Part shown: piece by piece, positions 1 to 11,980 of the stretch
How positions within the stretch are numbered: position 1 is the stretch's first letter
How the letters are laid out: each line of letters begins with the position of its first letter
Origin: Channa striata
Lineage: Eukaryota; Chordata; Actinopteri; Anabantiformes; Channidae
Assembly (NCBI GenBank): GCA_033026295.1
Contig: CM065173.1
Span: 10,292,517 to 10,356,516, forward strand
Length of the DNA: 64,000 nucleotides
Reading direction: 5' to 3'
Notes under the pieces: generated by a model
Told to the model about the DNA's origin: nothing
The model's database searches: none
Seen by the model: only the letters and a program-made list of their open reading frames with translations
Translations under genes and position numbers: made by a program

Positions 1-275
1 TACATAAAGCCTATAGAAGTTTATTAACAAAAACTGACAAAAGACCCCCGCCCCCCTGAAAAAAATATAAAAAAATTGACGCCAAGCATCTGAAAAAATG
101 ACTGATTTAATATGATTTAATACGTACTATCTAATTATCTGGAATATACTTTGTAGTTTTCACACATCTCTCTCTTGCCTCCTTCTCCGTCACTCCCAGG
201 GTCAGACCCTCCAAATTTCTTAGTTTATTTCCCTCCATTTTTACCTGGCCTGCCCTGCTCTGCCCACACACTCAC

Positions 276-416
276 CTGTAGTTCATTTACTGCAGTCACA
301 TCCAGTATATAAGACAGCTTCTTACCATTCACTCCTGTTGATGAGTGTTTGTTTTCCTGCCAAGTGAGATTATATGGGGAGGGTCCCATGTCCAGCTTCA
401 GCTTTATGTGAAGCAT
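276..416 (-). CDS. Candidate exon fragment ending at a CAG|GTGAGT donor
   Basis: On the minus strand a reading frame runs without stops and contains a run of ordinary-looking residues (GPSPYNLTWQEN, then YILDVTAVNEL) with one N-glycosylation sequon, NLT. It reaches a textbook 5' splice site, CTACAG|GTGAGT, with the last exonic base at 276. The frame continues about 17 codons past the donor before a stop. Against an exon: there is no pyrimidine-rich acceptor upstream (the flank is A-rich), no ATG opens the frame, and a second GGTAAG donor lies inside it. The residues recall an extracellular beta-sandwich segment, but I cannot name a family. It may be a true exon, a repeat-borne exon copy or chance. 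Confidence 0.22.
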
Positions 417-689
417 TTAGACCTTTTCGGTTTGTTTTTAGTGTTTTCTTGGCTTGCTATTATTAAACCTCAGTTTCTGCTTCGTATCCTCATATTTGGG
501 TCCCATTAGTGAAAACTTGAGAGTACTGTATAAAAATAAGTATAAGCTGAAAAACTAGGCTCTCCTCATAGTTCACATCCCAACTCAGTTATTCCAGGAC
601 TCTAAGTGAGGTTTGTCAAAAACAAACTCGACATGATTTGCTTTCCCCCCCAGTTGTTTAGTGTTCGACACCAGTTTTAATCAATTTTG

Positions 690-985
690 TATCACCAGGC
701 ATCTTTTGTAAACACTGTTACAAATGGCCCTCTGTTTTTCACCACCAAGTGCCCTGGTGCGGCACTTGTTCGGAGTCCTGTAGGGCTACAAAACCACCAT
801 TGCCGATTTCACTGGCGTAATCAGACTCATACTGGCAGTTCTGCCGCCCTGTGGGACCCTTTTCAAATGCAGTGCATTGGAAAGGCAGTCAGTGAGCTCT
901 GTGCTGGCATGATGCTACGCATGGAGGGCAATCACACATGCAGAGGACTGTTTGCAAATCGGGCCATATTCAACTTGATTTAAAA
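690..985. other. GC-richer block retaining CpG, unassigned
   Basis: This block is visibly richer in G+C than its flanks and keeps several CpGs (for example TGCGGCAC, TTCGGAG, GCCGATTT, ACGCAT). One plus-strand frame is open for 98 codons, but it has no splice signals that fit and no family I recognise. It could be a conserved non-coding element or an old unrecognised repeat. Confidence 0.18.
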
Positions 986-1329
986 AAGTATATCCAAAAA
1001 CAAAGAAGATAAACGGTAAATCGGGACAACTTGGGCAAAACATGTTTTGCTTTCATTTCAGTCCTCTTACAAGTAAATAATTGTATAACGTGGGACATAT
1101 ATTCACTCTTACTTAATGCAGATGAGTCTCAGTGGTTAGTGTAGTGTTTGTGGATTTGGGATTAAAACAGTAGAAAAATGTAGAACTGCACCTGAACCTC
1201 ACAAGCTATTCTAATATGTGTTCCAACATGTTACCTGTTTAACATCTTGCTAAAGACTTTTTTGCCTAACTCAATAAGTTTTTTTCTGACTTTTGTAATT
1301 TTTGCTTTTGTTGTCTGACAAATAAACAA

Positions 1330-1364
<35 letters not shown>

Positions 1365-2841
1365 GAGTGTTTATATATATATATACACAACCTAAGAATA
1401 TGCCATTTGTTTCTCAATTTTTTATCCCTCCAGACATTTGTAAATTTGTGTGTGACAGCCTCACAGTTCCACTAGTTTGACTATAGAGGTTTAGACTTAC
1501 ATAATTTGTGATGTATGTGGCCACAAATAAATGTCAAGCATGCAGATGCACCATCTTTGGCATGAAAAGAATATTGATGGACAGCTCGTGTATAATGGCA
1601 GCGAGCGCCGCTGCCCATTTTTCATGCAGCTCTGACTCATTGACTGGTGGAACAGTGGGAGCTTCATGGTGTTTGCTGAAGAAGCTTGGTGCGACCGGCC
1701 TAATGAGTTTGCTATTTTTACTACTTTTGTTTTGACGTACTTTAAATGTCGGTCTATTCTCATAATTTATGCTTTATTCTGTGTTTGTGTTAGCTGAAGC
1801 AAATGCAGTGCAATCAATTAAGTTTTTAATCAGTGAAGTGGGTAATAATTGTTAAATGGTTTCCTTTGAAATCATATTCGTATTCCTCAAAGTACAGTTC
1901 TCAGACTAACAAGACCAATAACTTAATCTTTTTCTTTTAGTGCTATTTTGTGTGTCACAGTATTCGTTGACTATGAAATAACCTTAGTCAGTCTTGACTA
2001 TCTTGCAACACATTTATGTGAACACTTCAAAGGAATAGAAGCACTATTATTATGACATAAGCAATGCATATTTTTCGATTATTATGTAAACACATTATTA
2101 AAGGTCAGCTGTGAAGGCTTAAAATTGTGTTGTTAGTATGCCTATTTTGATAAAAATGCCTCAAACTTAGAAACAGTAAAACCTTAAATATAGTGCATAA
2201 CCAAAGCCGGGTCAAAATAAGTCTGGTTCTTTTTAGGAAAACTAGGACTAGGAGTTTGAGAGAGAAAAAAAGTCCTAAAACAATAGTCTGGAGTGTATAA
2301 ATGGATTTAGACCCACTCATCAATCCTGTATGCCTGAAAGAAACCTACAGTGTAAGTGCTGATGAATCAATATGGGTAAAGATTATGCAAAGTCAGTGTC
2401 TGGACACTTTCATTCTTTATGTTTTAGACCTTTTTTTGGCCTCAGTTGTTGAGAAGTGGGCTATAAGTTTTTGGACTTTTCTTCAGCGTGAAACAATGCA
2501 TAGTGTGTAATATGCCCAGAGCGGCACTGAAAATGATAAGACAAGGCACAGACCCTTTGTCAAGGCCAAAAAAAAAAAGTAAAATGTGTTGAAAAGCAAG
2601 AAACAATGACATCTTAGCCTTGTGAGCTTATCGGATGCAAATGAACAACAAACCATATCCTACAATATATACAAACGTCTGCAAGCAAGAAAGGAAATAA
2701 GTTATGTACTACATTTCCAGACCGGGCATCGCAGGGTGCTTCATAATAAAAGATAAGACGAAAACAAGACTTTAATACAAATAATGGGGGAAACAGAATT
2801 TTGCTTTTTAAAAGTATCAACAGTATCAGGGTTCACAGATC
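986..2841. other. Non-coding, nothing recognised apart from a microsatellite
   Basis: AT-rich sequence with short frames only. Apart from the CA/TA microsatellite at 1331-1386 I see no element boundaries, long inverted repeats or splice-framed exons. Confidence 0.5.
1331..1386. repeat. Compound (CA)n-(TA)n microsatellite
   Basis: About 13 CA units run into TATATATA, then a short GAGTGTT interruption, then a second TA tract of about 14 bases. The compound CA/TA form is typical of fish microsatellites and is likely to vary in length. Confidence 0.95.
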
Positions 2842-2870
2842 TTAAAGCTCCAATATGTAGTTCGCATAAC
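2842..2870 (+). repeat. Dispersed motif TTAAAGCTCCAATATG (edge of an old repeat)
   Basis: The string TTAAAGCTCCAATATGTAG recurs in diverged, reverse-complement form at 59445-59464 (TTAAAGCTACAATATGCAAC). From memory, this kind of string sits at one end of a common teleost interspersed repeat. The element's full extent is unclear; sequence to about 3020 may belong to it. Confidence 0.35.
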
Positions 2871-3367
2871 CCTATGTCTAATCTAACCTGACCCTAATAA
2901 TCCAGCAGAGTCTAACACCAGCAGCCATTTTGGCACCACTGTAAGCAGCTGTATCCTGTATTTAGGAAAAAATGCCTGCCTCTCTATGTTGCAGGACTAG
3001 TTCGACAAACTGCTGGAGACACAGGGTTGCAGTCGACCTCTGCTCAGGTGCCTGATTTTGTTGATCTCTCAAAGTAATTCTGAATATTATCAGGAGCCAG
3101 TGACCTGGTCATGACCTGGACCTAAGACCTTGTCAAGGGCTTAGCAGCAGCATTGTGGAGCACTTGTAAATGAAGAGGTGAAGTGGGAGTTACAGTATTC
3201 TACGTGACATGAAATAAAAGCGTGAATTATCATCTCAAGTTTATTGATATTCTTTAATTGAACAAAAAGCAGGGACGTGTTTTATATGGTCGTCCACAGT
3301 CAGTGCTTGGTCAAAAATGACTCAGGCTCACAACATCAATTAGAATTAGCCAGAATTGATGGAAAAT

Positions 3368-3378
3368 GGGGGGGGGGG
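3368..3378. repeat. Poly(G) run, 11 bases
   Basis: Eleven consecutive G on the plus strand. It is one of four long G or C runs in the window. Confidence 0.95.
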
Positions 3379-4238
3379 CTTTTGTTTGTCACGTTGTATG
3401 TTGAAAAGGGGATTCTTCTGATACAGATCAGTGTCTCAGAATGAGGAAAAATAAGTCTGAATGTGCAAATTTTCTGTTTTCTGCCCAATGCTTTTGCTCA
3501 TCAGGTAACATCAAACTGTAGCAAGTGTGTTGTGTTTGGTTAGTTTATGTTATTGGCGAGCCAAATGTTCTGCCCTCCTGGGACCATAAACTTTATAATG
3601 TACTCAGTAAAATAATACCACACTGTGTGGAGATAGACCACATATGATATTTAGGAATAAGAATTAAGTGTAAATTTGGTGTTTATTCTCAGATGCCTAG
3701 ATTAGAGGTGAATAAACTTGTCACATTTAGCAGAGTCTGATTCAGAAGATGCTGTATAAAATGTCCCACTATAAAAACAGATTTTAACAACATACTGGAA
3801 GTTAGTGACGGAAAAAATCCTGTGACACGAAGATAAAGAGAGCGTGAGGCAGGTGAATAGCCATGCAAACCTGTGCTTTACCTACTCCTGCGGCACCTGT
3901 GGCTCTTTATTAAAAAAGCATACTGATGAGCTAAGCACAGTTTACATCCGACCGTTTCAATTAGTTTAAGGAATTCAAAACCCCAAATCTCAACCCAATA
4001 CTCAGAGTGGCAGGAGGTTCAGCCAGAGCCCCCCCTCACCGCCCGTCCCCTGTGCTGGCACAGGATCAGCCCATTGTAGTGTGAAAATGCAGCTCTGGCA
4101 AAGAAAAAGTAGTTTAAGGTTAAGAATGGGGCCAGACTACATTGTCTCTGGAGAGTCAGCAAAAAGACAAGTGAAACATTTGTTAAACAGATCTTGTTTC
4201 ACTGCTTGGTAATTGAGCATCAACAGGGACCAGTTAAA

Positions 4239-4269
4239 GTGTGTGTGCGTGTGTGTGTGTGTGTGTGTG
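4239..4269. repeat. (GT)n microsatellite with one GC interruption
   Basis: About 15 GT units with a single GC change near 4247. It accounts for the His-Thr-rich translation on the minus strand, which is not a gene. Confidence 0.95.
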
Positions 4270-5138
4270 CTATAATTAATATAACATGCTTGGTTGTTTT
4301 TTATTGGCTTTATTGAAATCTGGTGTTTTTGGTCAAAACTACCGTGAGGATGACTTGATAGTTCAGAACTAAATAAGCAAAACCTATATTGAAGAATGTG
4401 AGCAATGGAATTCTCCAAGCCTTTTTATGCTGTTCTGCCTCAAACGTGCATGTTTATTGTGATTACAGCCTCTTCCTTCAGTGTCCTTCATGTGTTCTAC
4501 AGATTGATAATGTACAGAGAATCTGTCAGAGTTTGGAGCCACATGTTTATTCTTCTTTGAGTTGAGTCCCCTGCTGTGCTTGAATCCTTTGGCACAGCGA
4601 CCTGCCAGCAAACACTCTTGTTTGTTTAAATTGCAATCGAAGCCAGCAACTGATAAAATAGTCTCCCCTCTTCTCTAATTGGGAAACTTTCCAAGTATGT
4701 GTATGAATAATTCTGGTTTCATCTGTGGCCATCCAAATACAGTTTCGGATAACACGTTATTAATATGATCATTGTTTATATCCTTTCTTTGCCTGTCATT
4801 CTGACATAACTTTAAATGATGTCTGAGCAGTTAACAGCTGCTTTTCCTTCAAACGAATATATTTGCTGCCATTTGTTTTTGTGTAATGTGAAACCTTTGA
4901 TGGAATTGAGGCAGTAGGTGAAATAATAGTACAGTACATAAAAGTTTGTTAATATAGAAATCTCAAACTTCCTGTCTTGTGATTATTTGTGAGTGAACAA
5001 TTGAACAAAATGCTTTTTACAACACTCACTCTCAGCCACATTTCCACCTCTAGGACCTGAAGAATTCTATAGGAAATATGCCTGAAAATGTTTAATGTCG
5101 ATTGCTTCAGATGTTATCATGCCATTCAGTGGCCATTA

Positions 5139-5422
5139 TCTATGGAGGGCCTGAGATCTCATGGCACTGCAAATCGAGAAATCACACCTTCACCATTCTG
5201 ACAACACAGGTGCAGCATCAGGAAATGCACTTCAAAAGCTACAACACAACAGAAATGTCCCCCAGAACTGCTGCAGACAACTGTCATAGCTATGTTAGCG
5301 TGCGTCTTAATGCTACGACTGTGTTGTCAAATTGATGGAATTGTTTTAAAGATTTGCTTGCTTCCGCTATTTGCGTGTTATTTCTCGATTTGCAGTGCCA
5401 TAAGCTCTCAGGGCAGTTATCT
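5139..5422. mobile_element. Inverted-repeat (MITE-like) element
   Basis: Two arms face each other across about 190 bases. The core ATGGCACTGCAAATCGAGAA.. at 5161-5182 is matched perfectly for 22 bases by the reverse complement at 5380-5401. The match continues outward imperfectly through CCTGAGATCTC/CCCTGAGAGCT to about 5139 and 5422. A second internal pair, TGACAACACAG (5199-5209) and its reverse complement (5319-5329), lies inside. This is the layout of a non-autonomous DNA transposon. I recall near-identical strings as a dispersed fish repeat but cannot name the superfamily. No target-site duplication is obvious at the edges. Confidence 0.72.
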
Positions 5423-5618
5423 ATTTTTGGCTGTAGTTATCACCACTGTTGGCTAGTAGGTTACTGCTACACGTCAGTAAGTCATTATCATGTGATATTA
5501 TGTGCAAGAATATAATTTTTTTAAGAGTGTTTGATTAGGAAATAATGGGTTGGGTTAAAAATACTATTTTCAGCCATTTTGATCTAGTCAGCATGTTCTA
5601 CCATTTCAGATAATGTTT

Positions 5619-5661
5619 TTATTATTATTATTAATAGTAGTAGTAATAGTAGTAGTAGTAT
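5619..5661. repeat. (ATT)n-(TAG)n trinucleotide microsatellite
   Basis: Five or so ATT units run into AATAGTAGTAG.. units with small interruptions. Confidence 0.9.
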
Positions 5662-8480
5662 TGCTTTTAACAATTACTGATTTTAGGTGGTTAATTGGGT
5701 TTTCAGGCGGAGTTTTTCAGTAAAGCTCAGGGCTTAAAGTCTCAACATTTAGTAAAGTTATCAAAAGGACGCCACCTCTCAAGTGATGTGTGTTTCCTCA
5801 GCTAACCATTGTCCAACATCTGCTCAGGGCAAAAGTGTTGTCGACTCTAATTTCTAAGTCAAACATAACTTTGGCACATTTAATAACCTACTTAATCCCA
5901 TAATGTTTTGATCTGTTGCTTATGTCAAGTCTTAGAATTGTCACATTTATGACTTCTGCACACATTTTTTTATGTTTTTCTAAGTTTTGCAGTTATTTAA
6001 TTTTTGTTTAATGAAAATATTCTGTTCATGGTAGTGGTTTTCACTAGATATCTGTCAGACCCCCTTAAAATATAAGTTATTAGCTACTACATACCAGAAA
6101 ATGTAATTTGCTTTTGTCCTTTACATGCACTCAGTTGTCAGTTTATTAGGCACACTGTACTAAAACTAACTCACCGTAAAGTCAACATGTCCTCCCTTGA
6201 TGATCTGTTTACAGTGTTAGCTGAACTGCAGCTACAGAAAAGCGGCTCTGTTATTTCATTTAATGTCGGTAAGATAAATGGTGGATCATCCAAAAACATT
6301 GTTAACATAGAAAAGAACATTATCACCTTCACTAAAAGATTATTTATGGCAGGGCTGTTGGATTAGACTGCATTAATGATATCAGCTTTATACTACGTTC
6401 CTCGTCTGTGGATCTTCTGGTACTTTTGATGCCCACCTCCTCAGATTCGTTGTCTACATCTCTCTGCTCACAGTTGTATTGACACCTGTTCTCATGCGGA
6501 AGCCGTAGTCCATGGTTGCAAATGTAATTTAATAATTTAATTAATTTAATTTAACATCACCATGCATGTCTGTACGTGAAGACACATTTCTGGTAAAGGT
6601 TGTCTTTTCCATATCTTTCTTCCTGCATCATGCACATCTATATTGCAGATAAATTGCATTCACACACATTCAGATTCTGACCACTACTTTTTGCAGCTGT
6701 GAGCAAAATGCAGCCTTTGTCAATATATCATCCCTTAATGATTCCTAGTGTGATAAAGTTCACTTGACAAATGGTCACTGTCAACACTGACATTTTCTGG
6801 TAATAGAGAAACATAATGCAGAGTAGCATGAACTAACTCCCATTTTGTTTTCTTTTTTATGTCCTCTGTCCACACACACACACGCTCAGATAGAAACAAA
6901 GGTCGGTGTCAGAGCTCCACGCTGTCTAGGTTTCTGCACTCAGGGCCAGAGGTCTGTAGATTTAAAGCCAGCAACACTGCAGGAGGGAGCTTTGAAATGA
7001 AAAATGATTGAGCGACATTGAGAGATGCTCCTCGGCAAAGAAGTGTTTCAGGTTGTTAGTGTCAACTCTGTGAACTTAACACGGCGGTTTGTTTCTCTTC
7101 ATGTAAGTACGGTGAGTTGCCTCTCAGCTCTCTACCTGTGACCCCTCTCTTCTTCCTCTCTTTCTCTGTCTGGAGTGTGCAAACACACTCCCTCGCAGTC
7201 ATACATTCCATCTCAGAGCACTTTGTGTAGGGTGCTGTGTACAACACTTACACGGGTCACAGAAAGTCTGAAGATGCTTCCTGCTAAACCATTAGGTTAT
7301 AATCCTCACATACCGTAACATGCGGTAACTGATATATTGTATAGGTGCAGTGAATTGCATTGTATCCCGAGGCCAGACGGATTTTTGAAGTCACAGAACC
7401 AGAGCTGTGGCGGAGGCTTCTTCATAGTTCTACGTCTCGAGGTGATGTTTGAAATGTACCTGAAAATCCTCAATGACTGGTCTGTCTCTCACCCCTCTCT
7501 GAGCACTGGAAGGCCACTGTTTGAGGGCATGGCAGAATTTAAACATGATCGCTTGTACACACTAAATGCTTTGTTCAGACGAAGTTGTGCTCAGCGGATC
7601 TGTCGGTGAATTGGCTGTCATCACACCACCATCTGCACGGTGGAGAATAATCACTTAGCTCCATCTGGCTGCTCGTCCTTTTATCTGACCATTTCTTTCT
7701 TCCATCCACCCATTCATGTGACTGTTCATCGATGTAGCATGTTCTGTTTGTGTGCTCATCTGAATCATCTACAGATGCTCAGTCTGTCTCAGGTGACCTA
7801 TGATTATCATTATTACTTTTGTTTTATTTAATTGTAGTACAACAGTCCCACAAGGATGCGTGGCCCATGGCTGCCCTACAATCTCAATGTAAACACTTTT
7901 TTAATGCTTTGAATAAAACATCAGATTATTCACCTACAATTCTGATAGCATGGCTGTCAGATTAGCCAATTACACTCTTGCTACTGCCTGACATTTTGAG
8001 TTCAGAGGCCACTTGACTAATTACTCTCTAAATGAATTATGACAAGGATGATGCAGGTTTGTGTTGATAGTAGCTTGAAGCCCCTGGAGGTTTGTGCTGT
8101 GTGTCACCACCAGCAGCAACAAACAAATGAACAACTTTGTGGTCGCATCACATTAGCAACGATCCAAAAAAAACTGTCAATTGAAACACGCCTCAGTTAA
8201 AAATAATCTTCAGTTGACTTTTTCCTCTTCCAAATATATTCAGAAATATTTTGTCATGAGTGCTTTGCTGGAAGGGTTTCATCTGTCACACAAATGCACC
8301 TTCAGCTCTGTTTTGAATTCTACTTGTACAAGGTTATAATTTCTCAGTTTTCTGGTTTAAACTGTCAGAAAGGTGATAATCCTACATGTTTTATTATTGA
8401 CTGTGTAGTGGAGTCGTACTGGCATGCATTGTAAGAAGAGGCGGTTCTAAAGTTTTGGCAGTCCTACTTAAAATAAACGA
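5662..8480. other. Non-coding, one transposon relic inside, no gene recognised
   Basis: Outside the element at 6125-6385 this is AT-rich sequence with short frames. A TTTAATTAA-rich patch lies near 6525-6555. The frame at 7337-7609 (90 codons) has no recognisable domain. A GTAAGT at about 7104 has no convincing exon before it. Confidence 0.4.
6125..6385 (-). mobile_element. Truncated inverted-repeat DNA element (TTTATTAGGCACAC end)
   Basis: The left end reads CACTCAGTTGTCAGTTTATT followed by AGGCACAC, which matches a very common teleost repeat terminus (CAGTTTATTAGGTACAC). The interior, with TCAACATGTCCTCCCTTGA, GCAGCTACAGAAAAG and GGCAGGGCTGTTGGATTAGA, also matches that repeat as I remember it. 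The opposite terminal repeat is missing; similarity fades after CTGCATTAATG near 6382. It is a dead, one-ended, non-autonomous DNA element. Orientation is arbitrary. Confidence 0.6.
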
Positions 8481-8574
8481 GGTGGGCAAAACATTAGAAA
8501 AATTCAGAAATCATATCCTTATAAAAGCAGATTTAATGGCATGGCACTGTATTGAATTGCATTAAGTGCAGGTG
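8481..8574 (+). mobile_element. Short fragment of the AATAAAGTGGCC-type element
   Basis: The strings GGGCAAAACATTAGAAA, GGCATGGCACTGTATTGAAT and GCATTAAGTGCAGGTG parallel GGCCAAAACATTAGAAA, GGCAGAGCTGCTGTTTTGG and GCATTAGAATGTCCAGGTG in the better copy at 36485-36785, in the same order. The terminal repeat itself is absent. Confidence 0.45.
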
Positions 8575-9785
8575 ATAACACTATGCTCTGTGTGGAGCAT
8601 TTGAGGCACATAGACCCAAAGTACAATCCTGGATACCTTTAATTTAACATGAGCTCCTCGGAAAGCATGATTTGATACATTTTGGAAAACGTATATAGAC
8701 AGCTATATATGCTGTCATGCATTTATGCTTTTCTGTATCTTTACCATCATGCATAAAATTAGACTATTATTGATTTATAATTCAAGTATATTGGTGACTC
8801 ACCACTTTCTCATTTTAATGATAACAACGCTAAGAAAAAGACAGGCACTGTTTAGAATACTCAGAAACGAGCTAGATGTGGAAGAGTTACGCAACTCAAA
8901 GTTACAACACAAAGCTCATAAAATGATGGAAAAGCATTGAACAGCAAGCAGAATACACCTTCTTACCTCATCTGAGTGTGAAATGGATTTTTTGATGTTA
9001 GTTTTGCTGTTAGTGACACAGACAGCAAAATCTGCAGAGTGATCTGAGCACTATCTGCTGTGCTGAGCCAGAGATCACCCTTAAGAACTCAGGTTTTCGC
9101 CTTTAAGGTAACATTTATAACTCGTACAGTTATACAGCTAAAATAACCCACAGACGTATGTGTCTCTGTGCCATTCAGCCACGGTTGAAGGCCTGTCATT
9201 GACTAGAAGCTACACCAGCTCATTTTAGGCAAATATTTTGTGAAGAAATGTAAAATATGTTTGTGCACATTTGCATAAAATTTCTATAAGATCAGTAAGG
9301 ACAAACATGGCTTTTAAAAATTGTTTCAGAGACATTAGGTGTATTTTATAAATACATATGTACCCGTGCTTTTCCAGTTTTTTCTACCTCATAACGTTAC
9401 ATTGCAAGTGTGACAACCTACAGTAGTATTTGCCTTGTCAGGTGTTTCAGAATAAAACATGAACAGCGGATAAAAACGTTAACAAAGCTGGAAATAAGGT
9501 CAGCACGTACACAATTAATGAGCCACGGAAATCCAGTGTCTCCCATAACAGGAAGAATACCGAGTTCAAAACAATGAGTCAGATGTAGAGATGCGTGTGT
9601 TTGCGGTAGTTTTTGTTTGCATCTGAGGTAAACAGCATGTGCTTTACGCTTAATCGCACAACACTTTTGTGCATGTTCCTTGCTACCTTTAAAAGCAGGG
9701 ATCTTTCATACCGAATAAAGCAGCTGTGGCCATCTCCATCTCTATCTCCCTCTCCTTCCATGTGCCTTGTGTGCCGCACACCCAG

Positions 9786-9880
9786 GGCTTGACATTAGCA
9801 CCTGGCAACCCACCACATGCGGGTGGATTTCAGTAACACTTTCACTCCCACCTGCCACTTTGACAGGTTGAATTTTTAGA
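9786..9880 (+). repeat. Possible dispersed-repeat piece (GGCTTGACATTAGCACC..)
   Basis: GGCTTGACATTAGCACCTGG and ACCACATGCGGGTGGATTTC resemble a string I remember recurring in fish genomes, often beside hAT-derived zinc-finger genes. The class is uncertain and the edges are undefined. Confidence 0.3.
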
Positions 9881-11101
9881 TTTTTTTTTTAATGTAGTCT
9901 TAGAAGCCAACTAAAAAAAATGCAATGTAACAGTACAACACTACAACTCCCATGAGCACTACCTGCACACAATGTTTGCTCATTGTTCCATCATGAAGCT
10001 TATTGCCTTGTGCTCTTGAACACCAACACCCAGCACTGTACAATGACAACACCACACATCCCTGTGAAGAACACGGTGGAGATCTGTAGTTAAGAGCTAT
10101 GATGGCACTAAAATGCTGAAAAAACGTCGAACATCGAATCGAATGTAAACAAATTTATGGCAACAGAGTTTATTCTAACAAAGCTGATGACTCCAAAAGT
10201 TCATTAATTAGAATTAACTTAAAATCATGTAGCATCAGAGACCAATAAAACAAAGATTGTATTTTTTCTGTATACTGGTGAGTCCTATCCTACTATGAGT
10301 ACTGTCAGACACAATGTTTGAGGAAAAAATTAAAAAAGCCATGTTACAGTTCAGTCTCACATTACATAGATCCCCCCCAAAAATACATCTACACTACAAT
10401 AGCAAAAATTTTCCCGTGTTGACACATTGGAACTGTATACATGTTCCCTAAATTTGTGTTCTGAAAACCTGAAAATTTTAATAATTGTAAATCCTTTATG
10501 ATGTGATCAGTGGTTTTCAATAGTTTCATAAATTGTAATTCTAGTTTTTTATTCTTTTCTACTTCAAAATGTTTGTTGTAGCTTCAGTTTAGTTTGAGTT
10601 GAATTGAGTCTGAAAATATTTTGGCCTTTTTGATTTGTATTTTTAAACGTGTGTATTCACGCTATAAAACTTGGTAAGTAAAGTTTCACCAAAGATTCAC
10701 CATTTCCAGGTTTTTGCTTTGAAGTCTAAATCATTTTTATAGTAATTTCTAGTTGTTTTTAAACGTTTACATCAGTTTTATTTTAGTACTTAGAATGAAT
10801 TAAAGTTATTACATTGTGTTTTATTGTTTTAATTTATTAGTTAATTTAGTTAAATCTAATAACCATGTTGTTTTTGCAGGTAAACACTATAAAGTACTAA
10901 ATTTAATATTAGAAATTAGTGGCGTTGTAAATCTTTGAAGAAGTGTTGTTTGAATGCTATCATCATGCCCTGACACTCTGTATTACACCCCAGAGGCAGA
11001 AACCCCTCAGCATGTTTCCATAACCTACAGAATTATCCCTTCACAAACACCTTGCTGTGAGATCCAGCACATAAAAGGCTGAGATAGAGGAAGGAAGATA
11101 A

Positions 11102-11110
11102 GGGGGGGGG
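11102..11110. repeat. Poly(G) run, 9 bases
   Basis: Nine consecutive G followed by CTATTTTTAAG. Confidence 0.9.
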
Positions 11111-11439
11111 CTATTTTTAAGCTTAAAGCCCCCACAGGAGCTGGGAGGTGGTTTAATCTGGGTAGGATTCTCTCCTCCTAAACTTGCTATGTCAAGTACA
11201 CAATGTCTTTATCTCCGAACCATCAAACTGATGGAAAATATACGGGGACCGAGGTATTGGTTCTGTAACAACACTCTCAATGTTATTGTCATTCTGGACT
11301 CTGGAATTTTCGCTGCCAGGTGAAAAGCATTTTTTGAAATACTGTATGTTCAAATGACAAAACACTGATGTCCCAGACACTTTGAATTTACACAAAAGAC
11401 TTCAAGTAATTACATTTTACCGTCCAAAATGTGCCCACT

Positions 11440-11980
11440 TTGAAATTGCCTGGGCTAGAACTCCAAACCCATGTCTCACAAATAGCAAGCACTGCTCATC
11501 ACCTGCCTGGTAAAGCCCAGTGGTGGCAGTGACAGAATTAGACTTGAAGGAAGGATACAAAGAGGTCAATAAAGAAAACCTGTTCTGGAATTGTGGCAAG
11601 ATTTGTTTAGCGTTAAGGACCCAAAGTAAGATAACAAGTCCTTGAATGGTTTTGAGTGACCCTGTAAAAGCCCGGTCTTAAATCCATAGAACACCTGTGA
11701 AGAGACCTGTAAATGGCAGTTCACAGATGTTTCCCATCTAACCTGAGGGAGCTTGAGAGAATCATCCAGGAAGAATGAGATAAACTGCCCAAATCCAGGT
11801 GTAAAAAAGCTTGTAGAGACTTAGCCAAGAAGTCTCAAATCTCTAATTGCTGTCAAAGGGGCTTTCACAAAATACTAAATTAATGGTCTGACTATTTTTG
11901 TAAATGAGAGATTTTAACATTGGATCTTTATGCATTTAAAACCAAATCCACAAATTAGGCATACATAAAGTGACTGGGTG
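11440..11980 (+). mobile_element. Tc1/mariner-superfamily transposon relic (3' half of transposase)
   Basis: The DNA follows the typical fish Tc1-like transposase gene in order. It has a TCCAAACCCATGTCTCAC segment, CACTGCTCATCACCTGCCTG.., GGTGGTGGCAG, GAAAACCTGTTC, AACCTGAGGGAGCTTGAGAG, AACTGCCCAAATCCAGGTGT and AAGCTTGTAGAGACTTAG, then a spacer with GACTATTTTTGTAAATGAGA. In the living family this gene encodes a DDE transposase that cuts and pastes the element at TA sites. Here the frame is broken by stops and deletions, the N-terminal DNA-binding half is absent, and only a trace of the right terminus (GACTGGGTGCTTTCTGAA) remains near 11972. A stop-free minus-strand frame over 11417-11599 is a shadow. 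The relic is certain; the exact subfamily is not. Confidence 0.8.

Larger units (their letters stand above)
2881..5138. other. Non-coding, no gene recognised
   Basis: Unique-looking AT-rich DNA with one G homopolymer (3368-3378) and one GT microsatellite (4239-4269). No frame looks coding. The minus-strand frames near 4137-4732 run through the microsatellite or have no splice context. Confidence 0.45.
8575..11439. other. Non-coding, no gene recognised
   Basis: AT-rich DNA with one possible dispersed-repeat piece (9786-9880) and a G9 run (11102-11110). Around 10430-10920 the sequence is especially T/A-rich and holds nothing identifiable. Confidence 0.4.

Noticed and set aside
7062..7110. An exon ending at GTAAGT near 7104
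   Set aside because: The candidate upstream segment has stops in all frames close to the donor and no acceptor.
11417..11599. A minus-strand ORF of 60 codons
   Set aside because: It is antisense to the Tc1-like transposase relic.
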